In this document: in pieces, positions 1 through 8,271 of the stretch
Layout: the number at the start of each line of letters is the position of its first letter
Numbering within the stretch: position 1 is the first letter of the stretch
Source of the DNA: Streptomyces griseosporeus
GTDB taxonomy: Bacteria > Actinomycetota > Actinomycetes > Streptomycetales > Streptomycetaceae
Direction of reading: 5' to 3'
Length of the DNA: 64,000 nucleotides
NCBI RefSeq assembly: GCF_014656055.1
Contig: NZ_BNBR01000001.1
Span: 620,001 to 684,000 of the forward strand
Program-made: the position numbers and the translations under genes
The notes under the pieces: generated by a model
Told to the model about the DNA's origin: nothing
Database searches by the model: none
What the model saw: the letters and a program-made list of their open reading frames with translations, nothing else

Positions 1-160
1 GTCGGCGCTGGGCCGCGGCGGCCCACTCCAGGACGAGGCGCTGGTACTCCTCGCGCTGCTCGCCGGTCAGTGTCCCGCCGGACCGGAGCCACAGGGCTCT
101 GATCTCCTCGTTGACCTCCGCGGCCGATCGCTCGGAGGCGGGTTCAACAGTGGTGGACAT
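1..160 (-). CDS. Hypothetical protein, N-terminal part (cut by window edge)
   Basis: The reading frame starts at an ATG on the minus strand (158-160) and runs off the left edge, giving about 53 residues that begin MSTTVEPASERS. The visible part is acidic and predicted helical, with no signal peptide or membrane segment. I do not recognise a family, and the rest of the gene lies outside the window. It is divergent from the oxidoreductase gene that begins at 310, so the 150 bp between them must hold both promoters. The start codon and protein-like composition support it, but nothing about function can be inferred. Confidence 0.5.
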   Translation of the reverse strand, partial: MSTTVEPASERSAAEVNEEIRALWLRSGGTLTGEQREEYQRLVLEWAAAAQRR

Positions 161-213
161 GCTGTGAAGCATACGGGGCCGGACGTGAAGACCACGTGAG
201 TAAGCATGGATGA

Positions 214-253
214 TTCGGACATTTCGGACCGTGTCAATGATCACGTCGATCAT
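214..253. promoter_or_regulatory. Candidate operator: direct and inverted repeats upstream of the Gfo/Idh/MocA gene
   Basis: TTCGGAC occurs twice, at 214-220 and 223-229, nine bases apart. Just downstream, ATGATC at 237-242 and GATCAT at 248-253 form an inverted repeat around ACGTC. Both lie in the short divergent intergenic region, which is AT-rich for this genome. This is the position and form of a repressor site, but no cognate regulator is adjacent. It is inferred from sequence pattern only. Confidence 0.3.
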
Positions 254-309
254 GGACCGGATGCGGGAATGAGATTGGCCCCGCCCCCGTCGGGGAAGGG
301 CACCACACC

Positions 310-1512
310 ATGACCTTCTCCCTCGGCATCGTGGGCGCGGGACAGTTCTCCGCCCGGTTCGCCAAGCTCTTCGCCGCGCATCCGGGCGTCGCCGGCGTCC
401 ATGTCACCGACCTGCTGCCCGAGCGCGCCGAGCGCCTCGCCGCAACGGAGGGCCTCACCGGCACCTTCCCGTCGTACGAGGCCATGCTGGACTCCCCCGC
501 GGTCGACGCGGTCGCGATCTTCACGCAGCGCTGGACGCACGCGCCCCTGGTCCTCGACGGCCTGCGGGCCGGCAAGCACGTCTTCTCCGCGGTCCCGATG
601 GCGATCACCGTGGAGGAGATCGCGGCGATCGTCGAGGCGGTGCGGGCCACCGGGCTGACGTACATGATGGGCGAGACGAGCCACTACCACCCGGCGACGG
701 TGCACGCCCGGCAGAGGATCGCCGAGGGCGCCTTCGGCCGCCTCTTCTACGCGGAGGGCGACTACGTCCACGACATGGACCTCGGCTTCTACGACGCGTA
801 CCGCTACAGCGGCGGCGCGGACTGGAAGGCGACGGCGAGCTATCCCCCGCTGCTGTACCCGACGCACTCGGTCGGCGGCGTGCTCGGCGCCTGGCCGACG
901 CGGGCGGTGAGCGTGTCGGCGATCGGGGTGCGCGACGAGCGCGGCGACGGTGTCTTCGACCGGTCGGTCAGCCGGTTCGACAACGACGTGTCGAACGCGA
1001 CGGCGCTCTTCGAGGTGGCGGGCGGCGGCTCGTTCCGCACCAACGAGTTCCGGCGGGTGGGCTACCCCGCGCACATCCGCGAGTCCCGGTTCCGCTTCTT
1101 CGGCACGGAGGCCAGCATGGAGCAGCTGGCGACGGTGGCCCTGTGGCAGGACAAGAAGGGGGTACGGGACATCAGCGAGCTGCTGGAGCCGAGGAAGCGC
1201 ACCGCTCCCGACGACCCGTCGCTTCAGGACGTGGCGCCGGAGCTGCGGGCCGCGTTCACCTCGGGGTGCGCGCCGGTGCACGACCGGTCCCGGCTGCCGC
1301 GGGCGTACGACACGCTGCCCAACGGGCACGAGGGCAGCCACCACTTCCTGGCGGACGACTTCGTGACCGCGGTGAACTCCCGCACCCTGCCGCCGGTGAA
1401 CGCCTGGGTGGCGGCCCGCTACACCCTGCCGGGCATCGTCGCGCACGAGTCCGCGCGGCAGGGCGGGGCACGGCTGGAGATCCCCGACTTCGGTGACCCG
1501 CCGGCCCGGTGA
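310..1512 (+). CDS. Gfo/Idh/MocA family NAD(P)-dependent oxidoreductase
   Basis: This 400-residue protein begins with a Rossmann dinucleotide-binding fold (GIVGAGQFSARF, residues 5-16). The EKP motif of the family is replaced by a VPM sequence near residue 98. The C-terminal alpha/beta domain would bind the substrate, typically a sugar, inositol or related polyol. The ATG at 310 has a GGGAAGG ribosome-binding site about eight bases upstream. There is no sugar transporter or kinase beside it, so the substrate cannot be guessed. The lysine of the canonical EKP motif is not visible, so catalysis may differ from characterised members. Family assignment is secure, the specific reaction unknown. 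Confidence 0.85.
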   Translation: MTFSLGIVGAGQFSARFAKLFAAHPGVAGVHVTDLLPERAERLAATEGLTGTFPSYEAMLDSPAVDAVAIFTQRWTHAPLVLDGLRAGKHVFSAVPMAITVEEIAAIVEAVRATGLTYMMGETSHYHPATVHARQRIAEGAFGRLFYAEGDYVHDMDLGFYDAYRYSGGADWKATASYPPLLYPTHSVGGVLGAWPTRAVSVSAIGVRDERGDGVFDRSVSRFDNDVSNATALFEVAGGGSFRTNEFRRVGYPAHIRESRFRFFGTEASMEQLATVALWQDKKGVRDISELLEPRKRTAPDDPSLQDVAPELRAAFTSGCAPVHDRSRLPRAYDTLPNGHEGSHHFLADDFVTAVNSRTLPPVNAWVAARYTLPGIVAHESARQGGARLEIPDFGDPPAR

Positions 1513-1532
1513 GCGAGGCCCACCGGGTGGCT

Positions 1533-1586
1533 CCGGTCAGGTGCCGGTCACGTGCCGGTCACGTGCCGGCGAGCGCCGGTCAGGTG
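1533..1586. repeat. Short tandem repeat, 11-bp unit
   Basis: The unit CCGGTCASGTG occurs at 1533, 1544, 1555 and 1576, with a degenerate 10-bp copy at 1566. It fills the gap between two convergent genes and the last copy runs into the 3' end of the L,D-transpeptidase gene. It looks like local slippage expansion. Confidence 0.6.
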
Positions 1587-2278
1587 CCCAGCTTGCGGCC
1601 GTAGACGAAGACGTCGTCGCCGTTCCGCAGCAGCGACCAGTAGGCCTTGGCGTCGGTCTTCGTCATGTTGACGCAGCCGTGCGAGCCCGGCGGGTTCCAC
1701 ATGCTGACGCCCACCGAGTGGAAGGCCTGGCCGCCGTCGAAGAACTGGCTGTAGGGCATCGGCACGTTGTAGATCGTCGACACGTGGTCGATGTCCCGCC
1801 AGTAGATCTTCTTCAGCCCGGTCCGCGTCTCGTACCCGTCACGGCCGGTGCGCACCGGCACGGGCCCGTAGACGAGCTTGCTGCCGTCCTGGATCCAGCT
1901 CAGCTGGAGCGTGAGGTTGACGCAGGCGATGCGGCCCTTGTTCACCGGGCACTTGCCGTCCTTGTTGGGGTTCTTCCCGACGGCCTTCTGCTTGTTCATG
2001 AGGTCCATCACGCCCCAGGTGACCGGCCCGGCGTAGCCGATGTTCGGACTGATGCCGTGCTTGGTCTGGAAGGCCTGGATGGCCTTGCAGTCGGCGGTGG
2101 ACTGCTTGCCGTCCACCGGCCGGCCGAGGAACTTCTCGACCTGCTTCTGGTAGGGGCCGGCCTTCGTGGTGCAACTGGGCGCCGCCTGCGCGGTGCCGGC
2201 GCCGACGGCGAGTGTGACGGGCGTCACCAGTGCGGCGACCCCGAGTGCGACGGCGCCCCGTCTGCGTATGTCCCCCAT
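1580..2278 (-). CDS. Secreted L,D-transpeptidase (YkuD domain)
   Basis: The 232-residue precursor has a Sec signal peptide ending near AQA-AP (about residue 33). A peptidoglycan-binding-like helical domain follows at about 40-95, then a YkuD catalytic domain from about 115. The YkuD signature is visible as a histidine in QAFHSVGVSMW followed by SHGCVNM, which supplies the catalytic cysteine. Such enzymes form 3-3 cross-links or attach proteins to peptidoglycan outside the membrane. The ATG at 2278 is preceded by AGAGG. The gene is monocistronic between convergent and co-directional neighbours. The protein is shorter than Ig-like-domain mycobacterial Ldts, so it belongs to the compact PG-binding/YkuD type. 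Confidence 0.85.
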   Translation of the reverse strand: MGDIRRRGAVALGVAALVTPVTLAVGAGTAQAAPSCTTKAGPYQKQVEKFLGRPVDGKQSTADCKAIQAFQTKHGISPNIGYAGPVTWGVMDLMNKQKAVGKNPNKDGKCPVNKGRIACVNLTLQLSWIQDGSKLVYGPVPVRTGRDGYETRTGLKKIYWRDIDHVSTIYNVPMPYSQFFDGGQAFHSVGVSMWNPPGSHGCVNMTKTDAKAYWSLLRNGDDVFVYGRKLGT

Positions 2279-2405
2279 GGCAGGCCTCTTTCCGGTGTGT
2301 GCGGGGTGGTCTCTGCCAGGTAGACAGGCGCAGGGGGGTGCCGGTTGTAGCGGCGGGCGCGCTGTGACGAAACAGTGAACTTTCCCTCCGGAAATGCCCG
2401 GAAGG

Positions 2406-3200
2406 TCAGGTATCCGGCCGTGTCACGCTGCGGAAGCCGGTGTTGACGGCGGTGAGGCCGCCGTCGACGCACAGGGCGGTGCCGGTGATCCAGGCCGCGT
2501 CGGCTGAGGCCAGGAAGGCGACGGCCGCGGCGATGTCCTCCGGCTCGCCGACCCGGCCGAGCGGATACAGCGCCCGGACGGCCTCCAGTTCGTCGTCCCG
2601 GCCCTCCCAGGCGGTGGTGCGGACGGTGCCGGGCACCACGGTGTTGACGCGGACCCCGCGCGCCGCCGCGTGCCCGGCGAGCGTCCGGGTCAGCGAGGCC
2701 AGGCCCGCCTTGGCGGCGCTGTAGGCGTGGTTGCCGAAGTCCTGTACGCCGTTGACGGACCCGACGCTGACGATCGCGCCGCGCCCGGACGCGGCGAGGT
2801 GGGGCAGCGCGGCGCGGCAGCAGCGGTAGGCGCCGGTGAGCGTGACGTCGAGGTCGCGGGCCCACACCTCGTCCGGCTCGTCCTCGAAGAGCGGGGCGTC
2901 GGGGTGGCAGGCGTAGGCGTTGTTGACCAGGACGTCCAGCCCGCCGAAGGTGTCGGCCGCGTACGCCACGGCCGCCTCCACCGAGGCGCGGTCCGCCACG
3001 TCGCAGGCGAACGCCTCGGCGGCCAGGCCCTCCTCGCGCAGAGCCTCGGCGGTCGCCCGGGCGGCCGGCGGATCGACGTCGGTCACCAGGACCCGCGCCC
3101 CCTCCTGGGCGAGCCGGCGGGCGGTGGCGGCGCCGATACCGCGGGCGGCGCCGGTGACGAGGGCGGCGTGGCCGGCGAAGCGCCGGGTGGGAAAGGTCAT
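2406..3200 (-). CDS. Short-chain dehydrogenase/reductase (classical SDR)
   Basis: The protein has 264 residues, the usual length for a classical SDR. It shows the TGAARGIGAATA cofactor loop near residue 17, the NNAYA structural motif near 90 and a catalytic YSAAK (tyrosine and lysine) near 158. The C-terminal glycine-rich WITGTALCVDGG segment is typical of FabG-like members. An acidic residue after the second strand suggests NAD rather than NADP, which is inference. It is divergently transcribed from the small membrane protein at 3251, with only 50 bp between the starts. The substrate is unknown. Confidence 0.85.
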   Translation of the reverse strand: MTFPTRRFAGHAALVTGAARGIGAATARRLAQEGARVLVTDVDPPAARATAEALREEGLAAEAFACDVADRASVEAAVAYAADTFGGLDVLVNNAYACHPDAPLFEDEPDEVWARDLDVTLTGAYRCCRAALPHLAASGRGAIVSVGSVNGVQDFGNHAYSAAKAGLASLTRTLAGHAAARGVRVNTVVPGTVRTTAWEGRDDELEAVRALYPLGRVGEPEDIAAAVAFLASADAAWITGTALCVDGGLTAVNTGFRSVTRPDT

Positions 3201-3238
3201 GGCTCCGACGGTAGTGCCGCGACGATCACCTGGGCAGA

Positions 3239-3244
3239 TAGCGT
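3239..3244 (+). promoter_or_regulatory. -10-like hexamer TAGCGT for a leaderless transcript
   Basis: TAGCGT lies six bases before the ATG at 3251, the spacing expected when transcription begins at or next to the start codon. No Shine-Dalgarno sequence precedes that ATG. No convincing -35 element is visible. Confidence 0.4.
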
Positions 3245-3250
3245 GCGGTC

Positions 3251-3838
3251 ATGTCGTCGTTCATACAGCAGCTCCCCGCGCTCCTCGGCGTCGTGATCGG
3301 CGCGCTCGGCTCGTACCTGGCGATCGTGCGCAGCGACCGGGCCCGCTTCCGGCGCGAGCGGGCGGCCCGGTGGGAGGAGCGGCGGCTCGCGGTGTACTCC
3401 GACTGGGCCCGGGCGCTGAAGGCGTCGGTGACGCTGGCCTATCGCGTCGCCTCCCACCTCGGCAACGACCCGCACCCGCACCCGTTGTCGCTCGCCGAGG
3501 CCGAACCCCTGCTGGCGGAGGCCACCGTGGCCCGGGACCCGTCTGGGGAGGCGCTGCTGATGCTGGGCAGCCGTGAGGTGGTGGAGAAGGCCCGGGCGTG
3601 GGTGGTCGTGGTGCTGGAGATGGAGCGGTTCCTGCGGGACGGCACCCGTGACCCCGCCGCCTGGCAGGCGCTGCTGGACCGGCAGCGCGCGGGCCGCGAG
3701 GCGTACTACGCGGCCGTACGCGAGGACTTGGCCCTGCCACCGGGGCACGGGGCGCGGTGGGCGCTGCCGGATGTGGTGGCGGGGCAGGCGGTGGGGTCGT
3801 CGTCCGGGGCCGCCGGGCCGTCGACCGGGCACGGGTAG
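3251..3838 (+). CDS. Membrane-anchored protein of unknown function
   Basis: The 195-residue protein has a hydrophobic N-terminal segment at residues 8-27, directly followed by a very basic stretch (RSDRARFRRERAARWEERR). By the positive-inside rule this places the remainder in the cytoplasm. The rest is predicted helical with no recognised motif, and the C-terminal 30 residues are low-complexity. Streptomyces encode many such single-span proteins and I cannot name a function. The start is probably leaderless, because a TAGCGT box sits six bases upstream and no ribosome-binding site is seen. Its 3' end converges on the SDR gene ending at 3866. Confidence 0.65.
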   Translation: MSSFIQQLPALLGVVIGALGSYLAIVRSDRARFRRERAARWEERRLAVYSDWARALKASVTLAYRVASHLGNDPHPHPLSLAEAEPLLAEATVARDPSGEALLMLGSREVVEKARAWVVVVLEMERFLRDGTRDPAAWQALLDRQRAGREAYYAAVREDLALPPGHGARWALPDVVAGQAVGSSSGAAGPSTGHG

Positions 3839-3865
3839 GAGATCGGGCGCGGTCGCCGGGTACGG

Positions 3866-4780
3866 TCAGCGGTAGCCGGTGGTGTCGGCGGGCTTGCCCG
3901 CGTCCTGGACCTCGACGAGGTAGCGCCAGGCGTCCGGGCGGCTGCCGTCGACGTCGGTGAAGCCGTACTCCCGGGCGAGGCCTCCGCTGGAGAGCGACTG
4001 CCCGTTGAAGCGGGCCACGTCCGGATCGGCGGCGAGGGCGGCGACGGCACGTCCCACATAGCGCGGGGTCTCCGAGATGGCGAAGTGCGGGACCCGGTCC
4101 AGGGCGTCACGCCAGTTGTCCTCGCCGACCCCGAAGTGGTCGAGCATCAGCTCCGAGCGCATCCAGCCGGGCGTGAGGGCGACCGCGGTCGCGCCGCGCG
4201 GGCCGAGTTCATGGCCGAGGGCGAAGGCCATGCGCAGGACGGAGGTCTTGGCGAGGTCGTAGAAGAAGGAGTTGCGGTACCGGTCGCGGTTGTACTCCGC
4301 GGTGCCGTCGGTCATCTCCACCACCAGGCCGCCGGGGTGGCGCAGCAGCAGCGGCAGCGCGTGGTGGCTGGTGATCGCGTGGGTCTCGACGGCGAGCCGC
4401 AGCAGTCGCAGCCCGTTGTCGAGGTCGTGCTCCCAGAGCGGGGTGTCCCACTCGAAGAGGTGCTCGCCGCCCCAGATGTCGTTGACGAGGACGTCGAGGC
4501 GGCCCCGCTCGGCGGCGATACGCTCCACGACGGCCCGGACCTGCGCGGGGTCCAGATGGTCGGCCGGTACGGCGATGCCGTCGCCGCCGGCCTCGGTGAC
4601 CAGGTCGGCGGTGTCCTCGATGGTCTCGGGCCGGTCGTACTCGGAGCGCCGGGCGCGGGTGGTGCGGCCGGTGACGTAGACGGTGGCGCCGGCCGCGCCC
4701 AGCTCCACGGCGATGCCCCGCCCCGCCCCGCGGGTCGCCCCGGCCACCAGTGCGACCTTGCCCTTGAGCGGATGTGTCAT
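3866..4780 (-). CDS. SDR family oxidoreductase (divergent motifs)
   Basis: A GGGAGG site precedes the ATG at 4780, giving a 304-residue product. An upstream in-frame extension lacks a ribosome-binding site and is low complexity. The cofactor loop GATRGAGRG lies near residue 16 and the catalytic YDLAK near residue 185. The usual NNAG motif is replaced by NDIWGGEHLFEWDTP. The protein is longer than classical SDRs, with an inserted segment around residues 95-115. This variant is common in actinobacteria without an assigned substrate. It is followed on the same strand by genes separated by more than 100 bp, so no operon is evident. Confidence 0.8.
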   Translation of the reverse strand: MTHPLKGKVALVAGATRGAGRGIAVELGAAGATVYVTGRTTRARRSEYDRPETIEDTADLVTEAGGDGIAVPADHLDPAQVRAVVERIAAERGRLDVLVNDIWGGEHLFEWDTPLWEHDLDNGLRLLRLAVETHAITSHHALPLLLRHPGGLVVEMTDGTAEYNRDRYRNSFFYDLAKTSVLRMAFALGHELGPRGATAVALTPGWMRSELMLDHFGVGEDNWRDALDRVPHFAISETPRYVGRAVAALAADPDVARFNGQSLSSGGLAREYGFTDVDGSRPDAWRYLVEVQDAGKPADTTGYR

Positions 4781-4903
4781 GTCCGGCCTCCCGTTGTCGT
4801 GCGTGGTGACGCGCGTCGGTGTCGCGCGTCGCTGTCGTGCGTCGGTGTCGTGTCCGAGGGTGCCGGGGAAGCCGGACATCTTCTGTCGCCTTTTACGGGC
4901 AGG

Positions 4904-5320
4904 TCATCCTGTCAGCCGTACTCCCAGTTCCTCTTCGTCTGCCACGAACCACAGCTGGTCGCCCTGGTTGGACTCGTGGACGAAATCGCGCAGGGCCGTG
5001 CTGTCGGCGACGTGTCCGGAGATGTCGCCGACGACGGCGAGGCGGAGCCGGTAGGTGGCGAACTTCTGCACGACCGCGCCCGCGACCCCCGACCGCAGCC
5101 GGAAGAACTCCGCGCCGACCCGCTCCACGGGCACCACGACCAGCTCCGCCTCCTGCCCGAAGGCGTCGCCGATCAGGTCGAGCGCGGCCTGCTCCCCGTC
5201 CAGGGGCGGGCCGTCGGGCGCGCAGCGCAGAACGCGGACGCCGTTGTGCGCGGCGCGGAAGGTGTGGAGGGTGTTGGGAGTGTCCGGGGTGTCAGGAGTG
5301 TCCGGGGTGTCGGTGGTCAT
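4904..5320 (-). CDS. DUF4180 domain-containing protein
   Basis: The ATG at 5320 gives 138 residues. Residues 20-135 match the DUF4180 pattern as I know it: ELVVVPVERVGAEFFRLRSG, a conserved QKFATYRLRLAVVGDISGHV block and a C-terminal FVHESNQGDQLWFV segment. The family is small, cytoplasmic and of unknown function. The first dozen residues are a TPD repeat (TPDTPDTPDTP) encoded by short GTGTCCGGG-type DNA repeats, probably from slippage. The gene lies 63 bp from the mscR/MBL pair on the same strand but is not obviously part of that operon. Confidence 0.75.
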   Translation of the reverse strand: MTTDTPDTPDTPDTPNTLHTFRAAHNGVRVLRCAPDGPPLDGEQAALDLIGDAFGQEAELVVVPVERVGAEFFRLRSGVAGAVVQKFATYRLRLAVVGDISGHVADSTALRDFVHESNQGDQLWFVADEEELGVRLTG

Positions 5321-5383
5321 GGCGGTGATCGTAAGGGCGGTGCGTGGGCGGCCGCGCGGGTTTTCCGGGCGGCCGCCCACGGC

Positions 5384-6013
5384 TCAGCGCCCGCGGGCGA
5401 TCCACTCCTGAAGGTGCGGGGCCTCGGCCCCGACGGTGGTGGAGTCGCCGTGGCCGGTCAGCACCTTCGTCTCCGGCGGCAGGGTGAGCAGCCGGTCGCG
5501 GATCGAGTCAATGATCGTCGGGAAGTGCGAGTACGAGCGCCCGGTGGCGCCGGGGCCGCCCTGGAAGAGGGTGTCGCCGGTGAAGACGACGCCGAGGCCC
5601 GGGTCGTACAGGCAGACCGCGCCCGGGGCGTGCCCGGGGGTGTGCAGGACGGTGAGGTCGACGCCGGCGCCCTCGATGACCTGCCCGTCCAGGAGATGGG
5701 CGTCGGGGTCGCGGTCGGGGTGGGTCCGCTTCCACAGCGGCAGGTCGTCCGGGTGCAGCCAGATCACCGCGCCGGTCGCGTCGGCGAGGGCGGGCGCGGC
5801 GTCGATGTGGTCGTTGTGGGCGTGGGTGCACACGATCGCGGTCAGGCGCCGGTCGCCGACGGCCGCGGCGATGGCGTCGGCGTCGTGGGCGGCGTCGATG
5901 ACGATGACCTCGTGGTCGTCGCCGACGATCCACACGTTGTTCTCCACGTCCCAGGTGCCGCCGTCGAGGGTGAACTGACCGGCGGTGACGAGGCGTTCGA
6001 TGCGGGCGGTCAT
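5384..6013 (-). CDS. Metallo-beta-lactamase-fold hydrolase coupled to mscR
   Basis: The 209-residue protein carries the full glyoxalase-II-type metal site: THAHNDHID (HxHxDH) near residue 77, HTPGH near 132, FTGD near 150 and a final TGHG near 192. Its ATG overlaps the TGA of the upstream mycothiol-dependent dehydrogenase gene as TGATG, so the two are translationally coupled. Mycobacteria have a similar MBL gene after mscR. The likely role is hydrolysis of a mycothiol thioester, such as the S-formyl adduct made from formaldehyde, in the cytoplasm. That substrate is inferred from context; the fold and metal site are read directly. Confidence 0.85.
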   Translation of the reverse strand: MTARIERLVTAGQFTLDGGTWDVENNVWIVGDDHEVIVIDAAHDADAIAAAVGDRRLTAIVCTHAHNDHIDAAPALADATGAVIWLHPDDLPLWKRTHPDRDPDAHLLDGQVIEGAGVDLTVLHTPGHAPGAVCLYDPGLGVVFTGDTLFQGGPGATGRSYSHFPTIIDSIRDRLLTLPPETKVLTGHGDSTTVGAEAPHLQEWIARGR

Positions 6014-7098
6014 CAGAGCACCACCACCGAGCGCAGGACGTCGCCGTGGTGCATCCGCTCGAACGCCTTCTCCACCTCGTCCAGCCGGATCGTCTCCGTG
6101 ACGAACTTGTCCAGGGCCAGGCGGCCCTGCAGATGCAGGTCGATCAGCATGGGGAAGTCCCGGGAGGGCAGGCAGTCGCCGTACCAGGAGGACTTCAGGG
6201 CGCCGCCGCGGCCGAACACGTCCAGGAGGGGAAGTTCCAGCTTCATCTCCGGGGTGGGCACGCCGACCAGGACGACGGTGCCGGCCAGGTCACGGGCGTA
6301 GAACGCCTGGGTGTACGTCTCCGGGCGGCCGACCGCCTCGATCACGACGTCGGCGCCGAAGCCGCCGGTCAGCTCACGGATCGCCTCGATCGGGTCGGTG
6401 GTGCGGGAGTTGACGGTGTGGGTGGCGCCCATGCCGCGGGCGGTCTCCAGTTTCCGGTCGTCGATGTCCACGGCGATGATCTTCGCCGCGCCGGCCAGGT
6501 GCGCCCCGGCGATCGCCGCGTCGCCGACGCCGCCGCAGCCGATGACGGCGACCGAGTCGCCGCGGGTGACGCCGCCGGTGTTGAGGGCGGCGCCGATGCC
6601 CGCCATCACCCCGCAGCCCAGCAGGCCGGCGACCTGTGGGGAGACCGCCGGGTCGACCTTCGTGCACTGGCCGGCCGCGACCAGGGTCTTCTCCGCGAAC
6701 GCGCCGATGCCGAGGGCGGGGGCGAGTTCGGTGCCGTCGGTGAGGGTCATCTTCTGGCGCGCGTTGTGGGTGTCGAAGCAGTACCAGGGCCGGCCGCGCA
6801 GGCACGCCCGGCAACGGCCGCAGACGGCACGCCAGTTGAGGATGACGAAGTCGCCAGGCACGACGTCGGTGACGCCGGGGCCGACCTGCTCGACGACGCC
6901 TGCCGCCTCGTGGCCGAGGAGGAAGGGGAACTCGTCGGTGATGCCGCTCTGCTTGTAGTGCAGGTCGGTATGGCAGACCCCGCACGCCTGGATGCGCACC
7001 ACGGCCTCACCGGGGCCCGGGTCGGGCACGACGATCGTCTCGATCCGCACCGGCTCGTCCTTGCCCGGTGCGATCACGCCGCGTACTTCCTGCGCCAT
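6013..7098 (-). CDS. mscR: S-(hydroxymethyl)mycothiol dehydrogenase
   Basis: This 361-residue zinc alcohol dehydrogenase oxidises the formaldehyde-mycothiol adduct with NAD and can also act as a nitrosomycothiol reductase in known members. The catalytic zinc ligands lie in [10 protein letters not shown] and GHEAAG, and the structural zinc site is [15 protein letters not shown]. The NAD fold is [10 protein letters not shown] with a following VDIDD. The start at 7098 has an AAGGAAGGA ribosome-binding site; the longer upstream frame has none. The TGATG overlap with the downstream hydrolase suggests a two-step formaldehyde detoxification unit. The enzyme depends on mycothiol, which fits an actinobacterium. 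Confidence 0.9.
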   Translation of the reverse strand: MAQEVRGVIAPGKDEPVRIETIVVPDPGPGEAVVRIQACGVCHTDLHYKQSGITDEFPFLLGHEAAGVVEQVGPGVTDVVPGDFVILNWRAVCGRCRACLRGRPWYCFDTHNARQKMTLTDGTELAPALGIGAFAEKTLVAAGQCTKVDPAVSPQVAGLLGCGVMAGIGAALNTGGVTRGDSVAVIGCGGVGDAAIAGAHLAGAAKIIAVDIDDRKLETARGMGATHTVNSRTTDPIEAIRELTGGFGADVVIEAVGRPETYTQAFYARDLAGTVVLVGVPTPEMKLELPLLDVFGRGGALKSSWYGDCLPSRDFPMLIDLHLQGRLALDKFVTETIRLDEVEKAFERMHHGDVLRSVVVL

Positions 7099-7193
7099 GG
7101 GCTGGTCCTTCCTTCGCGGTGGCTTCCGTCCCGGGGTGACCTTATGCGACGCGGTGGTGGCGGGGGGTGTGCGGCGGGGGTCGCACACGAGAA

Positions 7194-7217
7194 GAGCCGC
7201 CCCCTGTGGGGCGGCTC
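7194..7217 (-). terminator. Intrinsic terminator hairpin after the small secreted-protein gene
   Basis: GAGCCGCCCC (7194-7203) pairs perfectly with GGGGCGGCTC (7208-7217) around a four-base loop. It lies 25 bp past the stop of the gene ending at 7242 on the minus strand. A run of U is lacking, as is common in high-GC actinobacteria. Confidence 0.7.
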
Positions 7218-7241
7218 CTCGGCAAGGGGGGCGCCGAGCGG

Positions 7242-7544
7242 CTAACGCAGCGAGGGGAGCAGTCCGCGGACCGGGGCCGCAAGGTCGGTGACCTGGTGCA
7301 GCTCGTTGAGGCGGTTCAGCTCGCGCACCTGGTTCAGTGCCCTGAGCTGCTGGGAGACCGTCGGGAGCTGCTCCCTCTGCTGCTCGGGGATGTCGCCGGC
7401 GGCGAGGGAGTCGAGCAGGTGGACGGGGTTCGGCAGGCCGGCGCCCTTGGCGCCCGCGTCGGCCGCGCTCGCCGCGGGGGCGGCGAGGCCGACGACTCCG
7501 GCGGCGAGGCAGGCGGCGGCGACGATGCGTCGAGTGGAGATCAT
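7242..7544 (-). CDS. Small secreted protein of unknown function
   Basis: The 100-residue precursor has a clear Sec signal peptide with a twin-alanine cleavage region ASAADA near residue 28. The mature part is about 70 residues, rich in Leu, Gln, Asn and Arg, and contains a helix-forming stretch ([20 protein letters not shown]). It contains no cysteine, which excludes chaplins and rodlins of the usual type. Streptomyces secrete related small proteins, but I know no function for them. A terminator follows immediately, so the gene is a single transcription unit. Confidence 0.75.
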   Translation of the reverse strand: MISTRRIVAAACLAAGVVGLAAPAASAADAGAKGAGLPNPVHLLDSLAAGDIPEQQREQLPTVSQQLRALNQVRELNRLNELHQVTDLAAPVRGLLPSLR

Positions 7545-7725
7545 GCTTTCAGCAACGGTGCGCGGGCGCAGGCGGACACGGGTACGCCGTCCGGGTCACT
7601 CGTGAGGCGCAGTGGAACGCCTTGCCGGCTGCGCTTGCCGAGCCCGGCGGGGCGGAGGACGCTCGAAGGATGAGGCCGGCGCCGTCCGTGCCCGGTACGG
7701 GCGGCGGCCTTCGAAGGAGGTCACC

Positions 7726-8091
7726 ATGGGCACCACCGCATCCGCCGCCTTCGACACCGAGACCTTGCGCCGAGGCATCGAAGGACAGACCGCGGAGACA
7801 CTCCTGTCGCTCTACGCGGACGACGCGACGCTGCGTGTCGTGAACCGCAACAGCCAGCCCAGCCACCCCCACGAGGTGCGGGGGCGGGACGGGATCGCCG
7901 CGATGCTCCAGGACGTGTACAGCCGCGACATGACGCACAAGCTGGAGGAGTGCGTGGTCCAGGGGGATCACGCGGCGTACTGCGAGTCCTGTGAGTATCC
8001 GGACGGGACGCGGGTCCTGTCCGAGTCGATGATCACGCTGCGGGACGGGAAGATTTCCGAGCAGATCATGATCGAGGCGTGGGACGAGTAG
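7726..8091 (+). CDS. SnoaL/NTF2-like nuclear-transport-factor-2 family protein
   Basis: The ATG at 7726 follows an ideal AAGGAGG (7714-7720), which overrules the longer upstream frame. The product has 121 residues with the NTF2-like pattern: an N-terminal helix (TETLLSLYADDATLRVV), a conserved region around RGRDGIAAMLQDVY and C-terminal strands ending in the metal- or ligand-pocket segment RDGKISEQIMIEAWDE. Members include polyketide cyclases, dehydratases and proteins without known activity. No biosynthetic genes adjoin it. The fold call is firm and the activity unknown. Confidence 0.8.
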   Translation: MGTTASAAFDTETLRRGIEGQTAETLLSLYADDATLRVVNRNSQPSHPHEVRGRDGIAAMLQDVYSRDMTHKLEECVVQGDHAAYCESCEYPDGTRVLSESMITLRDGKISEQIMIEAWDE

Positions 8092-8130
8092 CGACGAACG
8101 GTTGTGAGCCGGGTGCGGGTGTGCGGGTGG

Positions 8131-8167
8131 TTGCTCGCGCAGTTCCCCGCGCCTCCCTGCGCGGGCG
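8131..8167. repeat. Streptomyces-type intergenic hairpin repeat
   Basis: The stretch GCGCAGTTCCCCGCGCC (8137-8153) followed by CCCTGCGCGGG resembles a palindromic intergenic sequence that I recall as frequent between Streptomyces genes. CCCGCGC at 8146 pairs with GCGCGGG at 8159. It lies between two co-directional genes and may end the upstream transcript. Confidence 0.5.
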
Positions 8168-8258
8168 TCAGCCGACTTGGCTGCGCCACCCACCCCCGGC
8201 CCGAACCCACGCCGGGTGCCCCTCGGCCTGGCGCCCCCCTGCCAGGGCCCCGCGGGGA

Positions 8259-8264
8259 CATACT
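8259..8264 (+). promoter_or_regulatory. -10-like hexamer CATACT for a leaderless start
   Basis: The hexamer ends seven bases before the GTG at 8272 chosen for the glycosyltransferase. No Shine-Dalgarno sequence is visible there, which fits a leaderless transcript. Confidence 0.35.
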
Positions 8265-8271
8265 GAACGAC

